A stretch of DNA of 52,657 nucleotides. It comes from Acidobacteriota bacterium. GTDB taxonomy: Bacteria; Acidobacteriota; Terriglobia; UBA7540. Below are positions 23,968-32,412 of this stretch, piece by piece. The stretch covers positions 1 to 52,657 of the forward strand of contig JAJYLL010000021.1 in NCBI GenBank assembly GCA_021787735.1, in the 5' to 3' direction. Both the position numbers and the translations under genes were made by a program. The notes beneath the pieces were generated by a model. It did not search any database. It was given only the letters and a program-made list of their open reading frames with translations, and was not told the origin of the DNA. Each line of letters starts with the position of its first letter. The first letter of the stretch is position 1.

Positions 23968-26690
23968 ACCCTTCGCTGTGGCTCTCCGTCAAGTTCGCTT
24001 TCCGAGCGTTGCTCGATTACCGCGACCTGCAAATCCAGGAAGAAAAGAACGCCGCACAGCGCCAGCGCGCCCAGCGAGATCGCAAGCCCCGCGGCAAGCC
24101 AGCGTTGCCGGTAATAGAAGCGAACGGTGTGCGCGCCCGCCTTCGCCCGGACGGCACGAAACAGGAGGTTCGCCCGCAGGATCGGAACTTCGTGCCCGTC
24201 AACCGCTGCGTGCCAATTGGGATCGAAGCGGTCGAGCATCACCACGTAGCCGGGCCGCATAAGTTTCACCTGCAAGGTAACGCTGTTGGGCCGCCGGCGG
24301 AAGGACACCACTTGCCCGGCGGGAGCCGAAGCGAAAGGCAAATCAACCACGCCCTTTGATTTCAACAGCACGGTGTTGCGCGCGTCAAAATCAGGATCGG
24401 ACAATCGCGCCAGCGTCTCGTCCGTGTCTGGAGAATAGACGGCCCTGCCTGCCACGTAGGCGCGCGGAAGGAAGCAGCGGTTCTCGTAAAGGTGACTCGG
24501 GAAGGGTGTGCCGTCCGCTACCGGAGCTAGAAACCTTGCGGTCCCAAAATTCCCCGCCCCGCCCAGAATCTGGAAGCGCACGTTGCTGCGGCCCATCAGG
24601 CAAAGCGTCTGGTCCGGACCCGGCACTTTGTGCAGCGCGAAGACCCAGAACTGGTAGAGCGGCACCGGAAAACTCCATTCCGGATCGACGTTTGAAATGC
24701 CCTCGGCGTGTTCCAGCATGCCACCGTGTTCCAGCAGCGACCTTTCCTGGAATGCCGCGCGCGCGGGTGCGTCAAGGTTCCGCGCAGCCGGAAAGGACGA
24801 AAAATCCAGCGGCTGCTCCAGCGCACCGGTCGCGACCGCCGCCAGCGGAGAGCCGCCAAAGATGTCGGCGTAGCGGTATGGCATTTGCGCGGGCGCAAAG
24901 TGTCGAAGCACCGGCGGTTGATAAGCGTAGAACGCCCTAGGGACGGTTGGGTTTGCGGAATAATTGACCAGAACAAGCTGGCCCGCCGCCAAAGCCAGCG
25001 CGACCGGCAGCGCCAGGCGCGCGCGGCGGTCGCCACGCCTGAGACCCGCAAACCAGAGCGCCGCGCCCAGCGTCAGGCCTGCGATTCCCGGCGCCTGCCA
25101 GCGCAGCATGTTCAGCGAATACCTCGCGGCGCCTTCCACGGCCTGCGGGCCAAACGCTCCCACGGGATGGATGCCCACGGCAACTATCGTGCGGCGCAGA
25201 GCCCACGCTGCGGCCAGTTCCACCCATTGAGGTAGAAGCCAAGAAGCGCCCCACACCAGCCACGCCCCGGCCGCCGCAACCACCAACAGCGCGAAAACGC
25301 CCGTGGTTTTTCTCGACTGCAAATCCCCCGGCGGGCGCATCTCGTCAACTCCCCAGCCCGCCAGCAGCGCTGCCGGCAGCATCACCGGGACCAGCAGCTT
25401 GATAGGAAAGCGCACCAGTTTCAGAATTGGCAGCGCTAAAAGCGTCGCCCTGTAAAGCGGCGTGAACCGCCCGAAAGCCAGCAGCAATACGCCGAGCGCG
25501 GCCCAGCTTGCAAATCTCCGGCGGCGGTCGCGGCCCATGGCACAGCCGACAAAGGCCAGAAAGAGCGGAACAAATCCCAGAAAGAGCGAAGGGAAGTAGG
25601 GCTTGTTGTCAAAATTCAAAACCGGCGACCACAGCGATGATGCGGTAAACATCGGGTCCGGAAATCCGGCCACGACGGCGCCAATCAGTTGCAGCGGGTG
25701 GAGCGACCAGTAGGTATTCTGGCTGAAGGGGAAACCAATCGCCCCGCGCAGCGAGCTTCGCAGCAGCACCATGGCGGGCAACAACTGCACCGCCGCCAGC
25801 GCCGTCATCAGCCCGCCCGTAAGGATAAAGGCCGCAAGCACCCGCAGGTTCGTCTTGGCAAGCGGACGGCGGAAAAACCCTGCCTGAAACAGCGCATAGG
25901 CAAAGCAGAGCCCGAACGTGGCCAGCAGCGTGAAAGGCTCGCCGGCCAGAAACTGCATCAGGAAAACCAGCGTCAGCAGCAGCCAGGAGCGGATGGATCG
26001 TCCGGCGATGGCGCAATCGGTGGCGAGAATCGCCCAGGGAATCCAGGCCGCGCAGGCAACTTCATTATAGAAACTTCCGAGCGAAAGCACCGGCCCGCTG
26101 AACACAAAAAACAGCGCCGCAAAAAACGCCGCCAGGTGCGACTGCTGCCAGCGCCGCGCCAGCCAGTAAGCGCCAACCGCTGCCAGCACGAAGTGCAGAA
26201 CAAAGTGCAACTGGAACGCCAGGCGAACCGGCAGCAGAACAATCAGCAGCGTTGTGGGGTAGAAAAAGAGCGCGTTGGGGTCTTCCAGGATCGGCTGGCC
26301 GAAGTTCAGGTAAGGGTTCCAGTAAGGTATCGAGCCGCTGCGGCAGATCTGGTGGATCAGGCGCGCCAGCGGATAACTCTGGTTCAGAATGTCGCGGTAG
26401 AAAAGCATCTGGGAAGCGAACAGGACTTTCCAGAACATCAGCGCCACGGCGGCAACAAGGATGGCCAGAGCGTAATAATCCCGGCGGTCGGGGAAATCGG
26501 GCGGGTGGCGCAGACGTTGTTCTTTAATGTCTGCGCTCAGTAGGACTGAGCGGGCAGCCACAGTGGACCGGGTTTCTGATTGACCGTGGGCTTGTGATGT
26601 GTCAAAAGGCCCACGGTCAGGAAAACTCTGACCGCGGCTACCATTGCCATTGCTGCGCCAGCCGAAGATTGAGTCAGAGAAGATTCGCAT
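23913..26690 (-). CDS. YfhO-like large membrane protein (GT-C fold)
   Basis: 925 residues from the ATG at 26690. About 12 membrane helices and a long C-terminal periplasmic domain are typical of YfhO/GT-C glycosyltransferases (FYRDILNQSYPLARLIHQI, YWNPYLNFGQPILEDPN, later YVVMLDRFDPNWHAAVDG). YfhO proteins are linked to lipoteichoic-acid or surface-glycan glycosylation; the function here is inferred. The first about 43 codons pass through an 11-bp palindromic element, so the true start may be the GTG at 26561 (VAARSVLLS). The 3' end overlaps copy 2 of the GT39 pair by 55 bp on the opposite strand. Confidence 0.75.
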   Translation of the reverse strand: MRIFSDSIFGWRSNGNGSRGQSFPDRGPFDTSQAHGQSETRSTVAARSVLLSADIKEQRLRHPPDFPDRRDYYALAILVAAVALMFWKVLFASQMLFYRDILNQSYPLARLIHQICRSGSIPYWNPYLNFGQPILEDPNALFFYPTTLLIVLLPVRLAFQLHFVLHFVLAAVGAYWLARRWQQSHLAAFFAALFFVFSGPVLSLGSFYNEVACAAWIPWAILATDCAIAGRSIRSWLLLTLVFLMQFLAGEPFTLLATFGLCFAYALFQAGFFRRPLAKTNLRVLAAFILTGGLMTALAAVQLLPAMVLLRSSLRGAIGFPFSQNTYWSLHPLQLIGAVVAGFPDPMFTASSLWSPVLNFDNKPYFPSLFLGFVPLFLAFVGCAMGRDRRRRFASWAALGVLLLAFGRFTPLYRATLLALPILKLVRFPIKLLVPVMLPAALLAGWGVDEMRPPGDLQSRKTTGVFALLVVAAAGAWLVWGASWLLPQWVELAAAWALRRTIVAVGIHPVGAFGPQAVEGAARYSLNMLRWQAPGIAGLTLGAALWFAGLRRGDRRARLALPVALALAAGQLVLVNYSANPTVPRAFYAYQPPVLRHFAPAQMPYRYADIFGGSPLAAVATGALEQPLDFSSFPAARNLDAPARAAFQERSLLEHGGMLEHAEGISNVDPEWSFPVPLYQFWVFALHKVPGPDQTLCLMGRSNVRFQILGGAGNFGTARFLAPVADGTPFPSHLYENRCFLPRAYVAGRAVYSPDTDETLARLSDPDFDARNTVLLKSKGVVDLPFASAPAGQVVSFRRRPNSVTLQVKLMRPGYVVMLDRFDPNWHAAVDGHEVPILRANLLFRAVRAKAGAHTVRFYYRQRWLAAGLAISLGALALCGVLFFLDLQVAVIEQRSESELDGEPQRRVQEDGLVETVVVVPAARQ
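26581..26619. repeat. 11-bp inverted repeat TGACCGTGGGC-N17-GCCCACGGTCA
   Basis: The arms at 26581-26591 and 26609-26619 are perfect. It lies within the first about 40 codons of the YfhO-like frame, where the encoded peptide looks non-natural (rich in Ser, Gly and Gln). It may be a dispersed palindromic element of the genome. No second copy is seen in the window. Confidence 0.5.
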
Positions 26691-27009
26691 AGAGGCCGAA
26701 TCCTATGAGGCGCCACGACCACGGCGCGGCCCAATTAGGGAAATCGTCGGAATCGGCCTGAGGGTTTATGGGTTTAATTTGCGGTGGTAAGATGCGGGTG
26801 GCCGTGGCATCGCGATGCATCAGCGAGCACAGCGGGCCTCCGGTTTTGAGGTCCAGGCTGCTGCCTTGAGATAAAGCCAAAAGGAATAGGCCACGGAAAC
26901 GGTGGTCTGCGATACCTGCCGCCGAAGAACGCCAGCTGAAAGTGCGAACTTTTCGCTGGTCGCTTGGACTTTAAGGGGGTTCACCCGGTCTTCGCGCGGC
27001 CCCGGAGCC
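26691..27009. other. Gene-free 319-bp gap with a 12-bp palindrome
   Basis: GCATCGCGATGC at 26807-26818 is a perfect palindrome. I see no ORF with family character. The gap separates the YfhO-like start from the anti-sigma stop. Confidence 0.35.
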
Positions 27010-27363
27010 TCACCGAGAGGCCAACTGCATCGAGAGCTTCACCGAAATCAGGCTCAACAGCAGTGCCAAGGCGCTCCACCCAATTGACCGGACAATGGGA
27101 ACCCACCAGATGGGCAAACTTGTAGTGAGCGGCAGCGGAACGGCGCCACGGAGAAGCTCTTCTACGACCAAGGCGAGCAACCATACCAGTGCGACACCGG
27201 CTGCGGCAAGCCCGGGCAGAGCACGTTTCCATGGGAATGGAATCGGCGGCGGTGTGGCGGCCTCCGAACGGATAGCTTCCATGACAGACGCAGCCAGGCC
27301 TGAGGAAGGCAGGACGTCGTAGTCTTTCGAACTGAGAATTCGATCGAGATCGTCGTTTGTCAT
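27010..27363 (-). CDS. Putative anti-sigma factor (membrane)
   Basis: 117 residues. An N-terminal cytoplasmic segment (MTNDDLDRILSSKDYDVLPSSG) is followed by two membrane helices, about 47-67 (ALPGLAAAGVALVWLLALVV) and about 84-108. The ATG overlaps the sigma stop as TGATG, so the two are coupled. The size, topology and pairing are those of small anti-sigma factors that hold an ECF sigma factor at the membrane. No zinc-binding HxxxCxxC motif is present. Confidence 0.65.
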   Translation of the reverse strand: MTNDDLDRILSSKDYDVLPSSGLAASVMEAIRSEAATPPPIPFPWKRALPGLAAAGVALVWLLALVVEELLRGAVPLPLTTSLPIWWVPIVRSIGWSALALLLSLISVKLSMQLASR

Positions 27364-27926
27364 CAAGCTTGCTCCAACTCAGGCGTACCGAGAGTCTTTG
27401 TAAGTTTTCTCCGAAGGATATCGCGGCCTCGGGACAACCTGGCCTTAACGGTCCCCTCGGGTAAACCAAGGCTTTCTGCGGCGGCGGAGATATCCATATC
27501 GTGGAAGTAAAACAGAATCGTTGCCTCACGATACTTGCGTGGAAGAGCAAGGACGGCTTGCCGAACAACCCGGTCCCGGTCCTTTTCCAACAGTCCCTCG
27601 TCCGCAGCACCCGATTCTCGTATTTCTGCGATATTATCCAGCGACACGGTGTTGGGTGGAATGCGCCGGATCTCTGAGCAATACAGGTTTGTTGCAAGGG
27701 CAAAGAGCCAGGTCGAAAAAGCTGCCTTCTTCCGCCACTTCCCAAGCGACCGGTAGGCGCGCAAAAACGCTTCCTGCGCCATTTCTTCCGCGCGCCCGCG
27801 GTCCCGGCAGAAGCGGTATGCCAGGTTGACCAGCGGCCCCTGCCACCGACGGACAATTCCTTCGAAGGCGGAGATGTCTCCGGCCTGCACTCGCTCGATA
27901 TCGGCCTGGTCCTCGGCAGCACTCAC
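27363..27926 (-). CDS. ECF-type RNA polymerase sigma factor (RpoE-like)
   Basis: 187 residues from a GTG, with GAGGA as SD. Region 2 (AFEGIVRRWQGPLVNLAYRF, then RAEEMAQEAFLRAYRSLGKW, FSTWLFALATNL) and region 4 (LALPRKYREATILFYFHDM, then SLGLPEGTVKARLSRGRDIL) are both complete. No C-terminal extension. It is coupled to the anti-sigma gene and divergent from a DUF6249-like gene. Both promoters share TGCAACC-N16-xGTC, so the sigma factor probably drives itself and the divergent gene. Confidence 0.92.
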   Translation of the reverse strand: MSAAEDQADIERVQAGDISAFEGIVRRWQGPLVNLAYRFCRDRGRAEEMAQEAFLRAYRSLGKWRKKAAFSTWLFALATNLYCSEIRRIPPNTVSLDNIAEIRESGAADEGLLEKDRDRVVRQAVLALPRKYREATILFYFHDMDISAAAESLGLPEGTVKARLSRGRDILRRKLTKTLGTPELEQA

Positions 27927-27946
27927 CTATGGTCCTCGCTATGTAT

Positions 27947-27973
27947 GACCAATTGTAGTAGCGCACGGTTGCA
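27947..27973 (-). promoter_or_regulatory. ECF-type promoter of the sigma/anti-sigma operon
   Basis: On the minus strand TGCAACC (27973-27967) is followed after exactly 16 nt by GGTC (27950-27947). This is the same arrangement as on the divergent side, and a -35 'AAC' plus a -10 'GTC' is typical of ECF promoters. It lies 21 bp before the GTG. A third TGCAAC, without a matching -10, is at 27988. Confidence 0.55.
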
Positions 27974-28009
27974 ATTTTTTCCGGCTTTGCAACTCCTCAA
28001 AAAAAATAA

Positions 28010-28038
28010 TGCAACCGATTCTGACGCTGGTCTGTCTG
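28010..28038 (+). promoter_or_regulatory. ECF-type promoter of the DUF6249-like gene
   Basis: TGCAACC (28010-28016), 16 nt, then TGTCTG (28033-28038). It mirrors the promoter on the other strand. The ATG is 38 bp downstream. Confidence 0.55.
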
Positions 28039-28076
28039 ACTGTTTGCAGCGGACATTCCGCGCAGAGGAGGCTGTT

Positions 28077-28463
28077 ATGCAACCCACGATGCTGTTTTGG
28101 CTTCTATGCTTAGCCATCGTGATTTCCCTGTTCTCGTTCTTAGCCGTGGCGATATGGGCGAAAAATCGCCGCCTTGAAAGAGAAGCTTACTACAAGAATG
28201 AAAACCTCAAGAAGATTGCTGAGGCACAAGGACCGTCGGCAAACGCCGCACTGGAGTTCCTTCGCGAGCAAGAGAAATTTCGTGCAGTGCGCCATCGCGA
28301 AGGCCTCAAACTGGGGGGGCTCGTCACGGTCGCGGTTGGTCTTGGCTTTTTTCTCCTGCTGCGAGCAGTTGAGCCCAACCATCCGATCTATGTTGTCAGC
28401 GCTGTTCCACTGCTCATCGGGCTCGCACTCCTGGTGTACGCCTATGTGCTTGCCCCAAGATAG
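28077..28463 (+). CDS. DUF6249-like two-helix membrane protein
   Basis: 128 residues from the ATG at 28077, preceded by AGAGGAGG; the frame is open further upstream but lacks a better start. Helix 1 is at about 5-25 (FWLLCLAIVISLFSFLAVAI). A charged central region follows (REAYYKNENLKKIAEA, AALEFLREQEKF), then LKLGGLVTVAVGLGFFLLL and a last helix. The pattern matches DUF6249 proteins that accompany ECF sigma/anti-sigma pairs. It is probably a target of the adjacent sigma factor. The molecular role is unknown. Confidence 0.7.
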   Translation: MQPTMLFWLLCLAIVISLFSFLAVAIWAKNRRLEREAYYKNENLKKIAEAQGPSANAALEFLREQEKFRAVRHREGLKLGGLVTVAVGLGFFLLLRAVEPNHPIYVVSAVPLLIGLALLVYAYVLAPR

Positions 28464-28760
28464 TTAAGGCACCTGACTGCGATCAGTTGTGTTCTGACTA
28501 TGGGACTCTAACGTCCGGTGTCCTATCGGCAACGACAACAGGATGCGCAGATACGCGCTCTGAAGTGTCTCGCGAAGCGACAATCGTAGCGCAATTCCTC
28601 GGCTTTAAGGTTAGCAACTCTTTATAGCCCGCCCCAGCAAGAAATTCTTCCGTAAGGCTGCAGACCTCGGAAATCGGCCTCTGTGCGAGCCAACCTTGCG
28701 GGAACTGCAGCAGCACCAGCGGAACGACTTGGCGAACGAAATATAGAGGGAGGTGAGCAA
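28464..28760. other. Gene-free 297-bp gap, lower in GC
   Basis: I see no ORF with family character on either strand. The composition is less GC-rich than the flanks and continues into the next gene. Confidence 0.3.
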
Positions 28761-29993
28761 ATGGGACTAACGACTGTACTTAATGTTGCAAAGCGCATTA
28801 AAGAGACTCTGCGTTTATACGTCAATGAGCAAGAAGCGAGGATACTAACTCACATAAGAGAATTCGCGGCCATTGGTCTCGTGTTGAGCTTGGCCTTGGT
28901 CGTCCCCTGCGCCACGGGCCAGACCTTTACTCTGTCCCCATTGACTGGTTTTAATCACCCTGTGATGGAGGCTCTCCTATACAACCCGCCAGCGGCTGAG
29001 GTGACCCTGACCTATCCTTACAAGCACGAACCTAAGAGCGTTAAGTTGTTGCCGACCCTCGTGCTCGATGGCAAAGGTCTACCTGAAGGCAACGGGACGC
29101 TGACCGTCCGGATCGAGGATCGAGACAAACTCCTTTTCGAGGGAGGAATCAAGGTTTCGGTCGAGAGCGGCGGAATGTTAGTGCAAAAGCTCACGTTCCC
29201 AGACAAATATCCGGATGCAACACGGGTTTCGTATGTATTGACGTACGCGAATGGAGCCGTCATCAGGGGTAGCGTTCCGCTTCGCTGGTCCCGTTTTCGA
29301 GGAGAAGTCCGGTATAAAGATGGGGGCTGGCGGTCTACCTTTATCTTTCTACACCCAGAGCTCTGGCTTCCGGGTTTTTATGTACCCGTCATGAAGGACG
29401 GACACTTTGACGCGCTCGTCCCTTCCCGTATCTACTCAATGGTAAATGTAAGTGGCACCGGTTACGGTTATGACTCACTGGAACGGTGGGCTTGGGACTA
29501 CGACCTTACACGCGACCGGGAGGATGTTTTCACTATTGGTCGCACGGAACTTTACTCGATTCAAGCCTTCGACATCAAAGGCGGTCCCCCCACGATATTT
29601 GTCATCTTCCGCCCTACGGCCCTGTCGCGTGTGCTGCGGTTCGGCGTTCTTCCGAATCCCAATGGTAACGGCGCGATATCGAACGCGGCCAAAGAGAGAA
29701 TGGAGGCGGCGATGAAGAAATCGCCCACCGCCATCGGACCCGAATTGCGAGCCAAGGACGTCGAGGTTTGGCTCGACGGCAGGCAACAGAAGATTGTTCA
29801 ATTCAATAAGGTGCCTGAATACGACGGGGGGAACGTATGGCAGGTACAATATCTGTTACAGTTCTACCCGGATCGATCGCCGCGGCCTTTTGTATGGCAC
29901 GAAATCAAACTTGAAGTACGCTCGAAGGAAACCCTGCATGGGAAAGAGATTATTGATTTCGGCCAGGGATCTGTAGGTTTCTACCGCCAATAA
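28761..29993 (+). CDS. Unrecognised exported or membrane-anchored beta-rich protein
   Basis: 410 residues from the ATG at 28761, with a strong SD (GGGAGGTGAGCAA). A 35-residue amphipathic N-segment precedes a hydrophobic stretch, FAAIGLVLSLALVVPCATG (about 36-54), which could be a signal anchor or a late signal peptide. The rest is beta-rich and without Cys clusters; notable runs are STFIFLHPELWLPGFYVPVM and WAWDYDLTRDREDVFTIGRTE. I know no family. It looks complete. Its lower GC and isolated position suggest acquired DNA. Confidence 0.6.
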   Translation: MGLTTVLNVAKRIKETLRLYVNEQEARILTHIREFAAIGLVLSLALVVPCATGQTFTLSPLTGFNHPVMEALLYNPPAAEVTLTYPYKHEPKSVKLLPTLVLDGKGLPEGNGTLTVRIEDRDKLLFEGGIKVSVESGGMLVQKLTFPDKYPDATRVSYVLTYANGAVIRGSVPLRWSRFRGEVRYKDGGWRSTFIFLHPELWLPGFYVPVMKDGHFDALVPSRIYSMVNVSGTGYGYDSLERWAWDYDLTRDREDVFTIGRTELYSIQAFDIKGGPPTIFVIFRPTALSRVLRFGVLPNPNGNGAISNAAKERMEAAMKKSPTAIGPELRAKDVEVWLDGRQQKIVQFNKVPEYDGGNVWQVQYLLQFYPDRSPRPFVWHEIKLEVRSKETLHGKEIIDFGQGSVGFYRQ

Positions 29994-30055
29994 GCACTCG
30001 CAGCGGGCATCCACGGTGAGAGTCAGTTGTTCCTTTGGTAAGCAAAGGCTGCAGA

Positions 30056-30067
30056 CCGCAATTGCGG
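30056..30067. repeat. 12-bp palindrome CCGCAATTGCGG in a convergent gap
   Basis: It sits between the 3' ends of the exported protein gene and the sulfatase-superfamily gene. An outer pair GACCGC/GCGGTC (30054-30059, 30067-30072) surrounds it. Without a U-tract it is not a convincing terminator. Confidence 0.3.
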
Positions 30068-30119
30068 CGGTCAGCGCTACAACGCTGAACCGCACGCATC
30101 AGTCCGAGATGATGTTTGG

Positions 30120-32231
30120 CTAATGGTATGGCAGGGTCTTCAACAATTCCTGGTCGGGCGTGGTGGGCCGGATGGGGACCGGGGATTCGTTGTGCGTGAA
30201 AAAAGATTGTGAGGCGCCGATAAAGAGCCGACCGGGTGCAGACGGCGGCGCGTTTTTGCGGGCGGAGAGCACATCAAGCAAAAACGAGCTCCTGCTGGGG
30301 CCGCGAGCGAAAAGGTAATTCTGGTCGAGCCAGGGGCCGGAAGAATCGGCGATCAGTTGAATGAGCTGCTGGTGGAGGCCCGCCATCACAGCCTGGGAAC
30401 CGGCGAAGCGGGCGAGGTCCATCTGGTCGAGCGGGTCCTGCGTCCAGCGGTAAAGTTCCTGGCGGCCGCCGGAGTCGTAGATATATTGCCACTCAGGCGT
30501 GGTGAGGCTGATCATGGCCTTCGTTCCGCCCTCGTTGAAGATGGGCACAAGTTCCGAAACAACAAAATCGTCAAACGGCTGAGGCTTAAAGCCGGGATGC
30601 CAGAAGCGGGCCAGGCTCTCGCGGCTGAAGGGAGAGTTGCCGCCTGCGGCCAGGTCGAGCACAGTGGAGAAAAGGTCGCGCGTGCGGACGATGTGCTGGA
30701 CCCGCACGCCTTGCGGCACTCCCGGCCCGGCGATGATGAGCGGCACGTGCAGCGCTTCGCGGTAAAGATTGTAGCCGTGGCTGTAGTAGCCCTGCTCGCC
30801 AAATTCTTCACCGTGGTCGGAAGTGACGATGACAATCGTGTTGCGGCCCTCGGGAGAATCACGAAGGCGGTCGAGCAGGCGGCCCACCTGAGCATCAAGA
30901 TACGCCAGGCAGTTGTCATACGCGGCCATCAGGCGGACTCCGTCGCTTGCGGTGATTCCGCGCGGCGGGCCCGGCGTTTGCAGGTCGTCGAACAGCCGGT
31001 GGACCATGCCGACTGAAACCTTGCCGAAGCGCTGGTCGTAAGGAGGCTCGGTAAGATACGGCACGTGAACGTCAAAGTAATTGAGGAAAAGAAAATAGGG
31101 TTGCTGCGGGCCCTGCTGGAGCCAGCGGAAAACCTTGCCGTCCATTTCGCTCGCGGTCTGCCGCTCAAGATAATCAAAGCGGAAGAAATGCTGGTAAACG
31201 GGCTGGACAATCGCCGTGCCCGCCAGCGTCGCGGTCAGGTTGTGCCGGAACGAGTCACTGGCGTCCACGTAGGTATCGAACCCCCGGCCAATGCCCCACC
31301 CCCGCTGGCAATAGTCGAAATTCCCAACGAAACCGGCGGTGGTGTATCCGCGGGAACGCAGAATCTCCGCCAGTGTGCGCGGTCCCGCCGGCAGCGGCAG
31401 CCACCAGTCCGCTCCATTCTGGTGCGGCAGCAGCCCCGTGAACATGGAGGCGTGCGAGGCCAGCGTCCAGGAAGTGGGCGCGATGGCGTTTTCAAACAGC
31501 ACGCCGCGGGCGGCCAGCCGGTCAAGGTTCGGGGTAGTCGGGCGCGAGTAGCCGTAGGACGAAAGATGGTCGGCACGAACCGTATCGAGAACGATAAAGA
31601 CGATGTTTGGGGGCTGGGGGCGATCATCGGACGCCGCCTGCAATCGCGTGGGCCCCGGAAAAGGCCTGATAAGAAAATATCCTACCCCGCAGAGCGCCAC
31701 CACGCCGGCCAGCGCCAGGCCGCGCGAGATGAATCGCACCAATGGGAAACGAACCCGGCCGGAGAGCGCCGAAACGGGTTTCCGCATCAACCAGACGAGC
31801 GCCAGGGCAACGCCAAAGGCCGCCACAAAACACGCCAGCGGAACCAGCACGTCTTCGCCAAACGCAAATTCCTTGATGACGATCCGCTCGTGAAGCCAGC
31901 GCAGGCGCATGGCCACAAACACAGCCACGGCAGCGACATCAGCCGCCACAAAAGCTGAGGCTGGGAATTTCCCTGGGCTTCGCGCGGCCAGCCATCCCAG
32001 CGCCAGGCCCCACAGCGCAAAACACGCCATGTCGAGCAGCGGGGCCAAAAACCATTCCACAGGGCCGATGTCAGGGACCAGCAGGGCCGGAACGCGAGGA
32101 GAGCTGCGAAGCAGGGCGGCTTCGAAAATTCCGAGCAGCAGCCCGGCAAGCGCGCTGAATGCCACGAACCGGGCAATCAACTCCCCGCGCCCGCTGCCGA
32201 CTCCAATCGGGGCTGTTCGGGAATCAGTCAC
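30120..32231 (-). CDS. Membrane-anchored sulfatase-superfamily hydrolase/transferase without the formylglycine motif
   Basis: 703 residues from a GTG. Five N-terminal helices (about 20-190) carry an extracytoplasmic alkaline-phosphatase-fold domain. Metal ligands are in NIVFIVLDTVRADHLSSYG (D216 region) and VTSDHGEEFGEQGYYSHG. The nucleophile region reads TSWTLASHASMFTG (from residue 253). Aligned to CxPSR sulfatases, Cys is Thr256 and Arg is His260, so no formylglycine can form. Thr nucleophiles are used by LTA-synthase and phosphoethanolamine-transferase relatives, so phospho-transfer to a surface glycan or lipid is as likely as sulfatase activity. Confidence 0.8.
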   Translation of the reverse strand: MTDSRTAPIGVGSGRGELIARFVAFSALAGLLLGIFEAALLRSSPRVPALLVPDIGPVEWFLAPLLDMACFALWGLALGWLAARSPGKFPASAFVAADVAAVAVFVAMRLRWLHERIVIKEFAFGEDVLVPLACFVAAFGVALALVWLMRKPVSALSGRVRFPLVRFISRGLALAGVVALCGVGYFLIRPFPGPTRLQAASDDRPQPPNIVFIVLDTVRADHLSSYGYSRPTTPNLDRLAARGVLFENAIAPTSWTLASHASMFTGLLPHQNGADWWLPLPAGPRTLAEILRSRGYTTAGFVGNFDYCQRGWGIGRGFDTYVDASDSFRHNLTATLAGTAIVQPVYQHFFRFDYLERQTASEMDGKVFRWLQQGPQQPYFLFLNYFDVHVPYLTEPPYDQRFGKVSVGMVHRLFDDLQTPGPPRGITASDGVRLMAAYDNCLAYLDAQVGRLLDRLRDSPEGRNTIVIVTSDHGEEFGEQGYYSHGYNLYREALHVPLIIAGPGVPQGVRVQHIVRTRDLFSTVLDLAAGGNSPFSRESLARFWHPGFKPQPFDDFVVSELVPIFNEGGTKAMISLTTPEWQYIYDSGGRQELYRWTQDPLDQMDLARFAGSQAVMAGLHQQLIQLIADSSGPWLDQNYLFARGPSRSSFLLDVLSARKNAPPSAPGRLFIGASQSFFTHNESPVPIRPTTPDQELLKTLPYH

Positions 32232-32412
32232 TGGGTCTCGCCCCTCATTTTCGCCATGCCTTTAGAGTAGCAGGGTTGATGGCAGACGGAAACACCGCGT
32301 CGGCGGGCAAAATCGGTGATATCGGCCAGTAGCGAACAAAACTGGATGGCCGACAGGTGGCAAGGGCATCCCTTCGGATGGTTCCAGGAAAAAAATCCAG
32401 GGAAACAGGCAC

